DNA of 64,000 bases from Thermoplasmatota archaeon (GTDB lineage: Archaea; Thermoplasmatota; Thermoplasmata; Lutacidiplasmatales; JAMCUS01): NCBI GenBank assembly GCA_023379385.1, contig JAMCUS010000028.1:41207-105206 (forward strand), read 5' to 3'. Made by a program: the position numbers and the translations under genes. How positions within the stretch are numbered: the stretch's first letter is position 1; each line of letters opens with the position of its first letter. The notes under the pieces were generated by a model. The model did no database searches. It had not been told where the DNA came from and was given only the letters and a program-made list of their open reading frames with translations. Positions 38,001-45,293 of this stretch are shown here, in pieces.

Positions 38001-38609
38001 TAAAAATGCTATGGTTGTTGGTACCACCTGGTCTATTGATATCGTTGTATCCATTTTTTGACCGGTTGTGGGATTCAATATCGTTACTGGAACAGTACCT
38101 GTCACCCTTATATATGTAGGTGTCGTCATGGAGGTAGCCATACCCAACGAATTTACACCAGTATATTCAAATGGCACAGCACTGGTATTGAGTGAAACGC
38201 TACCTGGATAACCGCGTATTGTAACAACATACTGGCCCACAGTGGCACCCTGCCCTGCAACGCCATTTTGCCCCATACCGAAGTTGGTTGACAAAGATGA
38301 GAGAAAATTCTCATACGTTAATCTGTTTATGGTGAAGAGGGATGAACTATTGGCAAGATCCGATAATGACTGGATTGCTGCCTGAGTAGCAAGCGATGTT
38401 ATGAATGTAGATTCAGTATTCACCATACCTGTAAAACTCAGGGAAGAATTATTATTGTTAGCCTGCCACCAGTGATCCTGCATTGCACCAATGTAAACTA
38501 TGGCGAAGGCAGATAAAATCAGGATTATTACTGCTATCAGCGAAAAGGGTATTGCTCCTTTTCTAACCTTTTTTTTATTTCCTATATTTTCTATACCTTT
38601 TTTATCCAT
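32085..38609 (-). CDS. Giant membrane-anchored surface protein with eight tandem ~48-residue repeats
   Basis: 2174 residues. The N-terminus NKKKVRKGAIPFSLIAVIILILSAFAIVYIG is a pilin-like or signal-anchor helix. Residues ~60-400 are mixed, with a Gly/Ser linker (GGGSRGGGGSSGSTG, ~390); ~430-860 are Asn/Thr/Tyr-rich beta-like outside regions. From ~866 to ~1250 eight repeats follow the pattern LGI-x2-hydrophobic-GFAAVLLGKFVFA-x-N-x-SW-x2-YL. Then helical segments (1270-1560) lead to a hydrophobic hairpin cluster (~1550-1600) and a C-terminal beta-rich region with many N-x-S/T sites. A related gene lies at 48.4-53.3 kb. The N-terminus recalls the large DUF7286-type proteins of haloarchaeal pilus loci (from memory). 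No enzyme motif seen. Confidence 0.85.
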   Translation of the reverse strand: MDKKGIENIGNKKKVRKGAIPFSLIAVIILILSAFAIVYIGAMQDHWWQANNNNSSLSFTGMVNTESTFITSLATQAAIQSLSDLANSSSLFTINRLTYENFLSSLSTNFGMGQNGVAGQGATVGQYVVTIRGYPGSVSLNTSAVPFEYTGVNSLGMATSMTTPTYIRVTGTVPVTILNPTTGQKMDTTISIDQVVPTTIAFLMTSANRVNFDFTEQGMGMAIAHAILQSEMMANPGVAPSESEVMNALEFAVYLDEAALYRTSSDSALNNYLNSLSTAARSHINPVEIYKAVNGATNPSLQKLVPYDQYFLNLEYFNVPFVFNGQQVNLQTTTRSYNVATSFLLSNFNVRVDKNVYSAPYTNPASYYASSGGLGNGVITGGGSRGGGGSSGSTGAAPTEGAYVYDINFYNFSFNIKVNELNQLNGASYGSNYNIKGLTRVWASSANAVSGALNSQITQYPSIHNPSIFTTLFAGILDPYETVHITIHNSTGIAQNLFNNQTYLSVSVNNMEEGIFSASQPITLYNLGQGSNLIAVTIKYPNGAMEEGKGYVNVTADGFTNLYINTTEGINTETLWTLDMSYLQNVPRDMWLSKLSQFYATLLGYPFPPGMVGFSFNNNTNYTQMNNTLSSYVTWATGFEQYINKNALSTSFELDFQSYSMTQGIYASVATWSQIAQGMITILHKEGQSGVPIVLNDLNFTFENVPVYYPNTESVDIGLAYMEGFAGPGGLITSVSGTLNVLPQYTYMFQQMSDWINNHTTQMENLYGSSLSPMAFTINWIMNYENDSITSIGYSMAHNVTTWKNIIAQIIPVLNNIGIPDSVIGMDAFALDLYAGGQSIPVQTFLLKVLPGNVAFYYTQTENIVSTLNELGVSNLAAFAAVLIGKFAFAANMSWAQYITTLSAYATPIKGIIGDLNNIGVNSIVGLAAVALYKFMFAQNVSWLTYLNEANGLLGTISQIKTELGQLGVTNIWVAAAAVIIGKFVLAPNSGWSEYLTGLNGMLKNVLTLENDFKTLGISNVWGFGILILAKFTLASDISWFNFTQNVTTFWMPGIMKLNAQFEHWGINRIVGFAAVLLGKFVLMPDASWAGYFSWITNQGLNDINSMMNSLSSLGVPDTWGLAAVVLGKFIFGANETWTQYLNSATSVLSNLAAIKGELENLGINGLVGLGALVIAKFVFDANESWTQYLSNLNNNILGPLSTLESDFRQVGINEYIGFAALVVAKYLFARNDSWTSYLGLIKQYQTDIEQGISLYKMLSAKYGTGAVLLGAAAIVGGLYLAREYFYPNESIGSFASMVMKSATYWFTQVQSFIGIFKNYGNLPEIYQLMFKARDVVNLVNNIAMYFMKNSGNGVFSILPTSWWSDIHNFIQTYLSNVIQVINIVQDGLSAYTATLNLIESWKSFTNWTNPTQVLTLIKNTLDVMIQDAKFLEEIANFLNLKVLSGELSDAVQVMEKVAADVAQIADVVASVATVIEMFQQQLAIDHGNVGEALYQLFLGFNLNSAMWYFALSGAFGAISTLLTSTMFTALFGSSATLSAIASVLATLSTVLLWVGVAVLVIWIILDPQQFIDMLFGDCSDPSPSIGSSAIVNLQQEISSVLQKTLYIDAGINGQPPAAMFESSAQAAAEMFTMSNVATFTLSPTVAYQYNHTSMWQQDYSYTLFSYAVYAQSTKWSVMNFWESALDLESRNSAITSEFFGKVSYGFQDYVTVHSSGLISSCTKTYTHQYAGNIYLIANSTNSTNYVAKSLANSKDYLTASGSAASFFTPIPSDPFLKENTNDVANFLNNMNMSIAKNISVNFIINTGPNGAGNVIATKNHGLTTWAKELNVAGNDLSHWNSMLVRAKARLSYVQNFGNSSNYTEGMGMLPVYIAPQLTSVQLTVKSTTGAGFYYLHNYSKGYNGYASNGVVTMTAQNVQQLPFYIYLTPGQYVVSWNSPEPASAILTVPNVKTVTLYPFSSSNFFNSTSTVSIGVDVNINYTFSVDDMITPYVTPSYIPYTTYGYKQSDKISVMYYDPYTKANITLINYTGVFNTTGAHFNYTALVNGKYVTVINATSLPGNVTIPADAYQIPYSYQQKPVQPPMIYISYEINMSGNYSTGFYNSYFKYVAFGNMSIDTYKDINPYNPPSAMHYTLFVNYYSGDNSGGLYGTVPPWLVKWQYTPNSPYAWTQY
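34865..36012 (-). repeat. Coding tandem repeat array, eight units of ~145 bp
   Basis: Eight consecutive units of 48-49 codons inside the giant gene. Examples: NELGVSNLAAFAAVLIGKFAFAANMSWAQY; ELENLGINGLVGLGALVIAKFVFDANESWTQYL; DFRQVGINEYIGFAALVVAKYLFARNDSWTSYL. Fixed positions are LG(I/V), G-F/L-A-A, K-F/Y, N/D-x-S/T/G-W and Y. Units differ a lot at both DNA and protein level, so the array is old, not a recent slippage product. Confidence 0.85.
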
Positions 38610-38632
38610 ATTTTCACCTTTTTTTTATCACC

Positions 38633-39154
38633 TTAACTATCCTCAATTATAAAATTAGATGTAATGGTGTTTGATACAACACCAGTATATGATACAGTAA
38701 TTGACAGTGTATAGGTAGACCCATGCCCTGGTATACTGTAGTATTTAACAGTAAAAAGGGCTGCAGGTGCACCACCTAATGATCCTGTACCACTACTCGT
38801 TGGCAATGTTGTTGATGTAGATGTCGTACCTGCCTGCGATGGCCCATATCCACTTATGGTTACAGTAGCACCTACAATGGGTTTACTGTTTGACCCTATC
38901 GCTACCACATACAGTGTAAATGAACCACTTGTACCTGTAAAAGTGTAGGTACTTTCTTGAGACAGACCCCCCGTGGGTGCTGGCGCATAGGTTGTAACCG
39001 TCGATAAATTGGGTTTCTGGAGAGGCAGCATAAAGCCAACCAGAATAGCTATGGCGATAGCTGCAATTATCACTAGTATTATTAAATATAGCGGCATGCC
39101 TTCCAATCCACCTTTCTTCCTGATGCTCAATCCTTTCCTCAACGTTTTATACAT
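38633..39154 (-). CDS. Pilin-like protein (gene 1 of the giant-protein operon)
   Basis: 173 residues. The head SIRKKGGLEGMPLYLIILVIIAAIAIAILVGFM has the basic KKGGLEG motif with an acidic residue before a helix, as in archaeal class III (prepilin) signal sequences; cleavage after Gly is plausible. The outside part is Ser/Thr/Gly-rich and contains an Ig-like segment (YVVAIGSNSKPIVGATVTISGYG...TYTLSITVSYTG). GGAGG lies 9 bases upstream of ATG 39154. It is the first gene of the operon, 23 bp before the giant gene. Confidence 0.75.
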   Translation of the reverse strand: MYKTLRKGLSIRKKGGLEGMPLYLIILVIIAAIAIAILVGFMLPLQKPNLSTVTTYAPAPTGGLSQESTYTFTGTSGSFTLYVVAIGSNSKPIVGATVTISGYGPSQAGTTSTSTTLPTSSGTGSLGGAPAALFTVKYYSIPGHGSTYTLSITVSYTGVVSNTITSNFIIEDS

Positions 39155-39187
39155 ACAGAGTATTCCTCCAATTTACTATAACAAACA

Positions 39188-39216
39188 TATATAGTATTTC
39201 TAATTAGTATTATTTA
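39188..39216 (-). promoter_or_regulatory. TATA region of the pilin-like/giant operon
   Basis: On the minus strand two TATA-like words occur, CTTTAAATAATAC and ACTATATATG, 35-60 bases before the first start codon. Either could position transcription; the ribosome binding site GGAGG is at about 39164-39168. Confidence 0.35.
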
Positions 39217-39523
39217 AAGGTTATGTGGTAATCACCTTTACCTATCTGCATGCTTACTGCATGATGAAAATGTGGGTATGTGAATACAATTAATATTAAT
39301 AGAATAGATAGCAGTGTAGCAGTAGCAATAATCAATGCGTTAACATCAGTCAATATATGACCGATAACTTATTGATTTTAATAATAAATTTTTATTGATG
39401 CATTTAATATTTTATTTAATTTTACACGTAATTCATCTAAAAACAGAAATCATTGCAACTACTATGAAATCGTAAAAGGTGTAATGCATGGAGAAAGGAA
39501 TGGAGATGCAAAACTACAAAAAA
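39217..39523. other. AT-rich intergenic stretch between divergent units
   Basis: About 300 bases between the pilin-like operon and eL41. It is AT-rich with short direct words (TAATATTAAT, TTTTATTGATGCATTTAATATTTTATTTAATTT), but has no open frame or RNA fold that I can support. Confidence 0.35.
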
Positions 39524-39535
39524 GATTATAAATAA
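39524..39535 (+). promoter_or_regulatory. TATA box of eL41
   Basis: GATTATAAATAA, about 30-35 bases before the eL41 ATG, with GAGGT just ahead of the start as ribosome binding site. Confidence 0.5.
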
Positions 39536-39563
39536 CCTAAACATCACGTTAGTGAGGTTATTA

Positions 39564-39671
39564 ATGAAAAGGAACTCACGAGCATGGAAGAAGCGTGGAA
39601 AAATGAGATGGAAATGGAGAAAGAAACGGATGAGAAGGCGAAAAAGAGAACATAGGAATAAGCGTGCCTGA
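39564..39671 (+). CDS. rpl41e: Ribosomal protein eL41
   Basis: A 35-residue, extremely basic protein absent from the ORF track because of its size. After the start MKRNSRAWKKRGK comes MRWKWRKKRMRRRKREHRNKRA, the typical eL41 peptide M-R-x-K-W-R-K-K-R-M-R-R-x-K-R. eL41 is a single alpha helix buried at the subunit interface of archaeal and eukaryotic ribosomes. The 13 extra N-terminal residues are unusual; translation could instead start at the internal ATG (39603, MRWKWRKK), which would give the standard short form. TATA and ribosome binding site support the upstream ATG. Confidence 0.85.
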   Translation: MKRNSRAWKKRGKMRWKWRKKRMRRRKREHRNKRA

Positions 39672-39700
39672 TCCCTCATTTATGATGTGTGGTACTGCTA

Positions 39701-40885
39701 ATGAGATTTAGCTTAACCTCTTACAGGTTTTATAACGCAAAATACATACTATTTGCTACCTTTTTGATAAGGTTAGGTTTTGGAGTGATGCTCTCTACAT
39801 TTCCGGAATATATACTGCACGCTCACGGCATAAAAATAGAAGAGTTCGGTCTGATATCAACGTTCAGCCCTCTGTTTGAGTTTTTAACGGTACTTTTTTT
39901 TGGAATATATATAGATAAATACGGGAAAAAAAGATCTTTAATGCTGGGGATGGTTATAGCTACAATAGCAATGTTCGGTATATCTTTGAGTAACAATCCA
40001 TACACACTCATACCTTTTGTATCTATGAATGGTATCGCTTCAGGTATTGTTGTTGCATCCTCTCTGGCAATAATTATAGAAATAACCACTGTAAAAAACA
40101 GAGGTTGGCTTACAGGAATCTTTGACTCCATGAATATTCTAGGATGGGCATTCGGCTATTTTGTTGGATTTATTTTTCTCACACTATCTACCAACTTTTC
40201 ATTGATATACATATTTGCGGGTATGTTATCCTTCTTAGGTTTTATTTCCGTATACTTCCTGAAATTTAAAGATAAGAATATGTACGGGGAAATCCCCATT
40301 TTTAAAATGTTAAAAAAACTTTTTATGAATTCAGAAATTGTATTAACCGTTATTCCATGGCTTATAATATACATATTTATAGGATCTTTTCTTATCTATC
40401 TGCCCATTGGAGTAACGGGTTTGAAAATACCTTACTGGGAAATAGGAATAACTATAGCTGTTGGAAGTATTGCCCTTATAAAAATTCAGACCTTTTTTGG
40501 GTCGTTATCTGATAGATTGGGAAGATTAACTGTAATTTTTATAGGTGGTATAGGGTTTACAGGATTGATTTTAACTTTGTTGTACATGAGGTTTTATGGC
40601 TTAAATACCCTGGCAATTATATTCATAGCCATATTTGGTTTTATGGCGTTAGCATTTGCACCCTCCTCACTGGCATCCCTGGGGGATCTTGCACCTGCTG
40701 AAATGGGAGGTACTACCATGGCGTTATACAGTTTTGTTATAAGTGGTGGTATGATTATAGGCATACCAGCTACCTCCTTTTTTTATACCGCATACGGGGA
40801 TAATGGATTGATTCTCTTTTTTTCCACCGCTGGAATAGTAATGATGCTTTTGCTTTTCCTTAAATACCTTATTTCAAAAAAGTAA
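39701..40885 (+). CDS. Major facilitator superfamily transporter
   Basis: 394 residues from ATG 39701, with 12 hydrophobic segments. The MFS loop 2-3 signature appears as GIYIDKYGKKRSLMLG, and its echo between helices 8 and 9 as GSLSDRLGRLTVIFIG. The substrate cannot be told from sequence; the overall look is of drug or sugar efflux-type permeases. The track start 39689 adds four residues from GTG. The gene ends about 65 bases before an IS605 right-end relic. Confidence 0.88.
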   Translation: MRFSLTSYRFYNAKYILFATFLIRLGFGVMLSTFPEYILHAHGIKIEEFGLISTFSPLFEFLTVLFFGIYIDKYGKKRSLMLGMVIATIAMFGISLSNNPYTLIPFVSMNGIASGIVVASSLAIIIEITTVKNRGWLTGIFDSMNILGWAFGYFVGFIFLTLSTNFSLIYIFAGMLSFLGFISVYFLKFKDKNMYGEIPIFKMLKKLFMNSEIVLTVIPWLIIYIFIGSFLIYLPIGVTGLKIPYWEIGITIAVGSIALIKIQTFFGSLSDRLGRLTVIFIGGIGFTGLILTLLYMRFYGLNTLAIIFIAIFGFMALAFAPSSLASLGDLAPAEMGGTTMALYSFVISGGMIIGIPATSFFYTAYGDNGLILFFSTAGIVMMLLLFLKYLISKK

Positions 40886-40951
40886 ATGGTTGGTTAAATG
40901 GACAGAACTTATTAAGGATTTTGATCCTTTTGCCAAAGTTCAGCTGCAACT

Positions 40952-40976
40952 GAAGTTCCGATGCTTCGGCAGGAGG
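40952..40976 (+). repeat. Right-end scar of an IS200/IS605-type element
   Basis: GAAGTTCCGATGCTTCGGCAGGAGG. It is closely similar to the right end at 9815 (GAAGCTCCGATGCTTTAGCTAGGAG), here without any transposase gene. It sits 9 bases from the end of rpo12, between it and the MFS gene. Confidence 0.6.
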
Positions 40977-40984
40977 TGTTGGGA

Positions 40985-41116
40985 TCACTTGGGATGAATT
41001 ACCCGCGTTGTGGATTGCCTTTCTTTATAAAAGATTTTGCTTCCGCAGTTAGGGCATTCCATTCTAAACCCAACATCCACTCTCAATTCCTCCTTGCATT
41101 TAACACATCTATACAT
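40985..41116 (-). CDS. rpoP: DNA-directed RNA polymerase subunit Rpo12 (P)
   Basis: 43 residues, absent from the ORF track. Translation: MYRCVKCKEELRVDVGFRMECPNCGSKIFYKERQSTTRVIHPK. It has the YRC-x2-CK...C-x2-CG zinc ribbon and the conserved KxRP/RxVxAK-type tail (TTRVIHPK) of archaeal RpoP and eukaryotic Rpb12. It starts 6 bases after the eL37 stop, in the standard archaeal order rrp42-rpl37-rpoP. In many archaea prefoldin and KEOPS genes follow; here the operon stops at an IS scar. Confidence 0.93.
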   Translation of the reverse strand: MYRCVKCKEELRVDVGFRMECPNCGSKIFYKERQSTTRVIHPK

Positions 41117-41121
41117 ATGCC

Positions 41122-41427
41122 TTATGCCTCCCTGCTACCTGCTTCTTTGGTAATGCTACCACCTGTGTCACCTTCATGACCACCTGTAACTTCTCTGTGA
41201 ATGGCTTTTGGTGTAGAAAAGAAATAGGCATTGGATGCAAACGTATGCTTACATTTTTTACATTCCCATATTCCTGCTGATACCCTTTTAACCGATTCTG
41301 CAGCACAGTTGGGGCATAAATAGGTATCTGGTAATTTTTCTACGTCCAAAATCTGTTTTCTAATTCTTACTCCGTATCTGGGACCCATTCTTCCTACAGA
41401 TCCCACCTTCCTGGTTCGTCTGCTCAT
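41122..41427 (-). CDS. rpl37ae: Ribosomal protein eL43 (L37Ae)
   Basis: 101 residues, basic head [25 protein letters not shown], then a zinc ribbon YLCPNCAAESVKRVSAGIWECKKCKHTFASNAY. This is the L37Ae/eL43 family of large-subunit proteins. The tail (GGHEGDTGGSITKEAG) is longer than usual and low in complexity. It overlaps rrp42 by 4 bp and precedes rpo12, within the exosome superoperon. Confidence 0.95.
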   Translation of the reverse strand: MSRRTRKVGSVGRMGPRYGVRIRKQILDVEKLPDTYLCPNCAAESVKRVSAGIWECKKCKHTFASNAYFFSTPKAIHREVTGGHEGDTGGSITKEAGSREA

Positions 41428-42224
41428 CTGAACACCTCTACTTTACCTTTAATAATTTCCCGTATACTTCTATTTATCTCTCTGTTATTTGCAATTATTT
41501 TATATATTTCATCTTCTTTAAAAACTCCACTAAAGCCTTTCTGCATTGCCCGTATATCACTATTTTCATCAATCGCTATTGTTAACCTTGCATCAGCAAT
41601 GGTTTCCTCTTCCAGTGAGGGATCAACCATTATTGAATTACCTATCTTTACGTATGTAGATTCGATTGGAAAATGTTCTACAGGAACGGATGGATTTGCA
41701 GATTCTTCAAGGTTGAACTTTTTGTATGGAAATTTAGCAGTTGATAGAGCTACTACGGATGCAATAAAGCAGGTATCAAACAGATTACCGTCGTAATCAA
41801 TAACATGAAGATCTATGTATATAATCCATACCTTTTCTCCTTTAACAATCGATAACTTCTCCATATTGATCATTTTTGATTCTCGAATGCCTCTATCAAC
41901 CACACGTGCAATCTCTACTGCTTCTGGCGATGGTGGACCCGATTCAAATACAGGTGATGCCATAGGTATAAGTTCTACGTTGGTAGTCATAACACCGGCA
42001 TTTGGTGTATCGGGAAATGGTTCACCTGTCTCAATCTTTATACCAGCGATAACACTTGTATTTCCAATGGATACATGTGCAGAACCATCAGCGCTTGTTA
42101 TTATACCAGGGTTTATCTCAATATTTCTGTATTCATTAAAATTCCTATTGTCAAGCCTCTTCTCATTTTTGATCATTTTTAATATTTTTTCTCTTATTAC
42201 AGTAGTAACTACTTCATCTGCCAT
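41424..42224 (-). CDS. rrp42: Exosome subunit Rrp42
   Basis: Non-catalytic RNase PH-type subunit of the archaeal exosome ring. It has 266 residues. [39 protein letters not shown] is the standard N-terminal block, and [24 protein letters not shown] the core signature. It alternates with Rrp41 in the hexamer and contributes RNA-binding surface. It overlaps rrp41 by 11 bp. Confidence 0.96.
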   Translation of the reverse strand: MADEVVTTVIREKILKMIKNEKRLDNRNFNEYRNIEINPGIITSADGSAHVSIGNTSVIAGIKIETGEPFPDTPNAGVMTTNVELIPMASPVFESGPPSPEAVEIARVVDRGIRESKMINMEKLSIVKGEKVWIIYIDLHVIDYDGNLFDTCFIASVVALSTAKFPYKKFNLEESANPSVPVEHFPIESTYVKIGNSIMVDPSLEEETIADARLTIAIDENSDIRAMQKGFSGVFKEDEIYKIIANNREINRSIREIIKGKVEVFR

Positions 42225-42987
42225 TGTTAATCACCTTATCCGTAACTGTATTATCCATATCAGCCTTATAATGTTCCTTAAGTGCTTCCACTTCCAGTTC
42301 ATAAACCCTTTTACATCCTTTCTTGGCCAGATCAATAGCCTTCTTAAACTCATCCTCATTTAGATGCCCATCCATCTGCATCAATACAATATCCTCCGTT
42401 TTAGGCACCATTGCAAATGGCAAATCCGCCTGACCAAAATTATCTTCCTCTTTTCTAAGGTCAAGAACAATCTGACCATCAATTTTTCCTACAGCACATG
42501 CAGCAATGAGGTCTTTCATTGGAATTCCTGCATCCGCGAGTGCAACAGATGCTGCTGTTAATCCTGCACATCTGGTGCCTGCATTGGCCTGCAAAACCTC
42601 AATATATACATCAATAGAGGCTCTGGGGAATTGTTCCACTATAACCGCACCCTCAATTGCCTCTGCAATAACCTTGGATATCTCAGTTGATCTTCTATCT
42701 ATACCGGGTCTTTTTCTTTCGTCAACTGAAAATGGTGCCATATTGTATTTACATTGAATAACAGCTTTGTACATATTTTGAATGTGTCTGGGTTTTGCCT
42801 CTCTCGGACCGTAAACAGCTGCTAAAATTTTATTTTCACCCCATTCTATATAGGCAGAACCAGTAGCTCTTTTCAATACCCCTACATCTATTTTTATATC
42901 TCTCAGCTGTTCTGTTGTTCTCCCATCAATTCTTAAGCCGTTTTCATTAATCAATTTAGGTATATTTACCGCTCCTTCACTACTCAT
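42214..42987 (-). CDS. rrp41: Exosome subunit Rrp41 (catalytic)
   Basis: Catalytic RNase PH-type subunit, which degrades RNA 3'-5' by phosphorolysis and can also add tails. It has 257 residues from ATG 42987 ([12 protein letters not shown]); the track's 43008 adds seven. [31 protein letters not shown] (RNA-binding Arg), [28 protein letters not shown] and the active-site region [21 protein letters not shown] are present, including the catalytic Asp in that last block. The start overlaps the rrp4 stop by 8 bp. Confidence 0.96.
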   Translation of the reverse strand: MSSEGAVNIPKLINENGLRIDGRTTEQLRDIKIDVGVLKRATGSAYIEWGENKILAAVYGPREAKPRHIQNMYKAVIQCKYNMAPFSVDERKRPGIDRRSTEISKVIAEAIEGAVIVEQFPRASIDVYIEVLQANAGTRCAGLTAASVALADAGIPMKDLIAACAVGKIDGQIVLDLRKEEDNFGQADLPFAMVPKTEDIVLMQMDGHLNEDEFKKAIDLAKKGCKRVYELEVEALKEHYKADMDNTVTDKVINNGR

Positions 42988-43693
42988 CAACATCACCAGA
43001 AATTCCATTTTTCCATTCCATAATCATATTTTTTATATTATCTGTTAGCCCAGATATCTGCGCATTTTTGTCTATTTTTTTTACAGCGTTAACAGCCATA
43101 GCTAAATTATCCTTCTCTCCGTTAAGCCATATAATGCCATTCATTCCTACAATTATCCTGCACCCTGTCAGGTCCTTGATCATTGAGATCATAGAGCCAT
43201 TCTTTCCTATAACTCTGGGAACTTTTGACGCAGGAATTGTCATTGTTATACCATCTTCAATCTTTCTTCCAAATTCTCTGCTTTTCATAGTAATTCGTAT
43301 GTGTTTTACCTCATCAATCTCTGATACATATGCTATGATGGCCTCACCTATATCGATGTAGTTCTGCAATTTATTGGATCCTACCCTCCATGGCACATCA
43401 CTGGCAAGCATCATTGCTGGATATATTGAATTTATGTTAACCATCCAATTAGATTGTGCAATATTTTCAACATATCCTATAACCATTTCACCAACTTTAG
43501 GATTATATTTTCCATTCAGTGGTATAACAGAGACAACATTATCTTTAACAGATTTTATTCCCAAATATTCGGAATATATCCTGTTATCAACGGAATATGC
43601 ACCGCTCCCGATCTTTAGCTTACCTTCAGCTATTAGCTCACCAGGTACAACAATTATACGTTGAGAAGTTTTATAGTTACCATCAGATTTCAT
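42980..43693 (-). CDS. rrp4: Exosome RNA-binding cap subunit Rrp4
   Basis: 237 residues with the three Rrp4 parts in order: an N-terminal domain with [19 protein letters not shown], a central S1 domain ([31 protein letters not shown]-type), and a KH domain with [23 protein letters not shown]. It forms the RNA entry cap on the Rrp41/42 ring. It is 20 bp after the SBDS gene in the superoperon. Confidence 0.95.
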   Translation of the reverse strand: MKSDGNYKTSQRIIVVPGELIAEGKLKIGSGAYSVDNRIYSEYLGIKSVKDNVVSVIPLNGKYNPKVGEMVIGYVENIAQSNWMVNINSIYPAMMLASDVPWRVGSNKLQNYIDIGEAIIAYVSEIDEVKHIRITMKSREFGRKIEDGITMTIPASKVPRVIGKNGSMISMIKDLTGCRIIVGMNGIIWLNGEKDNLAMAVNAVKKIDKNAQISGLTDNIKNMIMEWKNGISGDVDE

Positions 43694-43712
43694 AACACAC
43701 CAAAGCTCTACT

Positions 43713-44408
43713 CTATTTAACTATTTTTATTTCACATGCACCATGAACTTTGTTGTTAATGGCATCTATGAAACTGGTCTGTAAGCCACCTGGAATCTCG
43801 ACAACGGTACTCCATGAACCATCACTTAACCATTCATCTTTTAATATTTTTCCTGTATTTTTTATTTCATTAATAACCTTACCATAAAGATCTGCCCGTA
43901 CCTTGATAGATACCTTTACCTTTTCAAATTTAAGTGGTAACAGCACCCTTAATTCATGAATAACGGCATCAATCTGCTCTTCAGATTTTTTAAATGGATC
44001 AATTCGTATTTTTACTTCACCAAGTGCTTTTTCAATTCTTGCTGGTGGATGGGGTGCACCGGTTCTCGGGTCTATAGCATTGGTGGCTATATAATCGATA
44101 ATCTGTTTTTTCTTTTCCTCTACCAAGTCCCTTCGCTCTTCTGTAGTGAGTTGCACTTCACCATTTTTTATTATAAAATATACAACTTCCTCCAGATTAT
44201 CGGTTCCAAATACTTTAACAACATTCTCATCCGCTGCTTTATCCCCTTTCTTAGCATTTTTAAAAATAACGTCACTTGCAAGCAGGTCGTTTAGCGATAC
44301 CTTCTTACCATTCCGGACTTCCTGCACCATCTTTGGGTCTACAAGAATCTCAAAATGAAGGTCACCATGCGCGTATCTTGCTATTATAGCTTCATCAACC
44401 TTTACCAT
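43713..44408 (-). CDS. SBDS ribosome maturation protein
   Basis: 231 residues, the archaeal Shwachman-Bodian-Diamond protein, which in eukaryotes promotes release of eIF6 from the large subunit. DEAIIARYAHGDLHFEILVDP, VSLNDLLASDVIFKNAKKGDKA and TNAIDPRTGAPHPPARIEKAL are hallmark blocks; all three domains are present. It lies 18 bp downstream of psmA and 20 bp upstream of rrp4, the classic archaeal arrangement. Confidence 0.95.
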   Translation of the reverse strand: MVKVDEAIIARYAHGDLHFEILVDPKMVQEVRNGKKVSLNDLLASDVIFKNAKKGDKAADENVVKVFGTDNLEEVVYFIIKNGEVQLTTEERRDLVEEKKKQIIDYIATNAIDPRTGAPHPPARIEKALGEVKIRIDPFKKSEEQIDAVIHELRVLLPLKFEKVKVSIKVRADLYGKVINEIKNTGKILKDEWLSDGSWSTVVEIPGGLQTSFIDAINNKVHGACEIKIVK

Positions 44409-44425
44409 GCAATCCTGCGCCTCAC

Positions 44426-45148
44426 TTATTTACCTTTCTTATTTATATACTTTTCTACTTCATCTTTAGATAACTCTCTGTAGGGATGATCCTTCTCAAT
44501 AATCGCTATTTCAACATTGAGAAGGGCCTGTGAATCATCGGATGCTTTTGTAATTCCCTCAAGCCCAAGCATAATTGCGTCATCAAGACTCATACCATCC
44601 CTGTATTTTTCTTCAAAGAATTCCATGACTGCTGCTCTGTTACCACCTATACTGGTCGCTCTGTATGCACTGTATGATCCACTCGGATCTGTTTCAAATA
44701 CATGGGGGCCTTCATCATCTACACCACCAACAATAAGTGAAGTGCCAAACGGTCTCACACCACCGTACTGTGTGTATTGCTGTTCATAATCGCATATCTT
44801 TTTAATAAGAACATCAATAGGGATTTTCTCATTATACGATATTTTATTCACCTGGGATGCAGTTCTGGCATAATCAACAAGGACTCTTGCATCCGCCATT
44901 AAACCTGCTGTAGCACATCCTACATGTGTATCTATTTCAGATAATTTTTCAATAAATCTGGCATCGGCAAGTTTACTGCTTGTTCTTTTTTCTGCTACCA
45001 GTATTACACCATCTTTGAAGATGATTCCAGCAGTAGAAGACCCCCTTCTTACAGCTTCTCTAGCGTATTCGACCTGAAATAATCTACCGTCTGGTGAAAA
45101 TACAGTTATTGCCCTATCATAAGCCATTTGACCTGGTTGCATATCCAT
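44426..45148 (-). CDS. psmA: Proteasome subunit alpha
   Basis: 240 residues, the outer-ring gate subunit of the 20S proteasome. AYDRAITVFSPDGRLFQVEYAREAVRRGSSTAG is the alpha-type signature, with the N-terminal gating residues before it. VRPFGTSLIVGGVD and KVEKYINKKGK follow; the C-terminus is Lys-rich. It is first in the exosome superoperon, behind a TATA box and an AGAGGTG ribosome binding site. Its beta partner is at the left edge of the window. Confidence 0.97.
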   Translation of the reverse strand: MDMQPGQMAYDRAITVFSPDGRLFQVEYAREAVRRGSSTAGIIFKDGVILVAEKRTSSKLADARFIEKLSEIDTHVGCATAGLMADARVLVDYARTASQVNKISYNEKIPIDVLIKKICDYEQQYTQYGGVRPFGTSLIVGGVDDEGPHVFETDPSGSYSAYRATSIGGNRAAVMEFFEEKYRDGMSLDDAIMLGLEGITKASDDSQALLNVEIAIIEKDHPYRELSKDEVEKYINKKGK

Positions 45149-45186
45149 AAAATATCACACCTCTAACTATGCCTATAACGTTATTC

Positions 45187-45199
45187 TTAATATAAAGAT
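45187..45199 (-). promoter_or_regulatory. TATA box of the psmA-exosome superoperon
   Basis: On the minus strand ATCTTTATATTAA, about 40-50 bases upstream of the psmA ATG. It presumably drives the seven genes down to rpo12, which have gaps of at most 20 bp or overlaps. Confidence 0.5.
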
Positions 45200-45293
45200 T
45201 ATCCTCCTCTTTCAATGACGCAATCAAGGCTATTCTGCAATTTTTAAATCTTTGATCTTGGATAACATATTTTGTCTCTCTACTGGGAAACAC

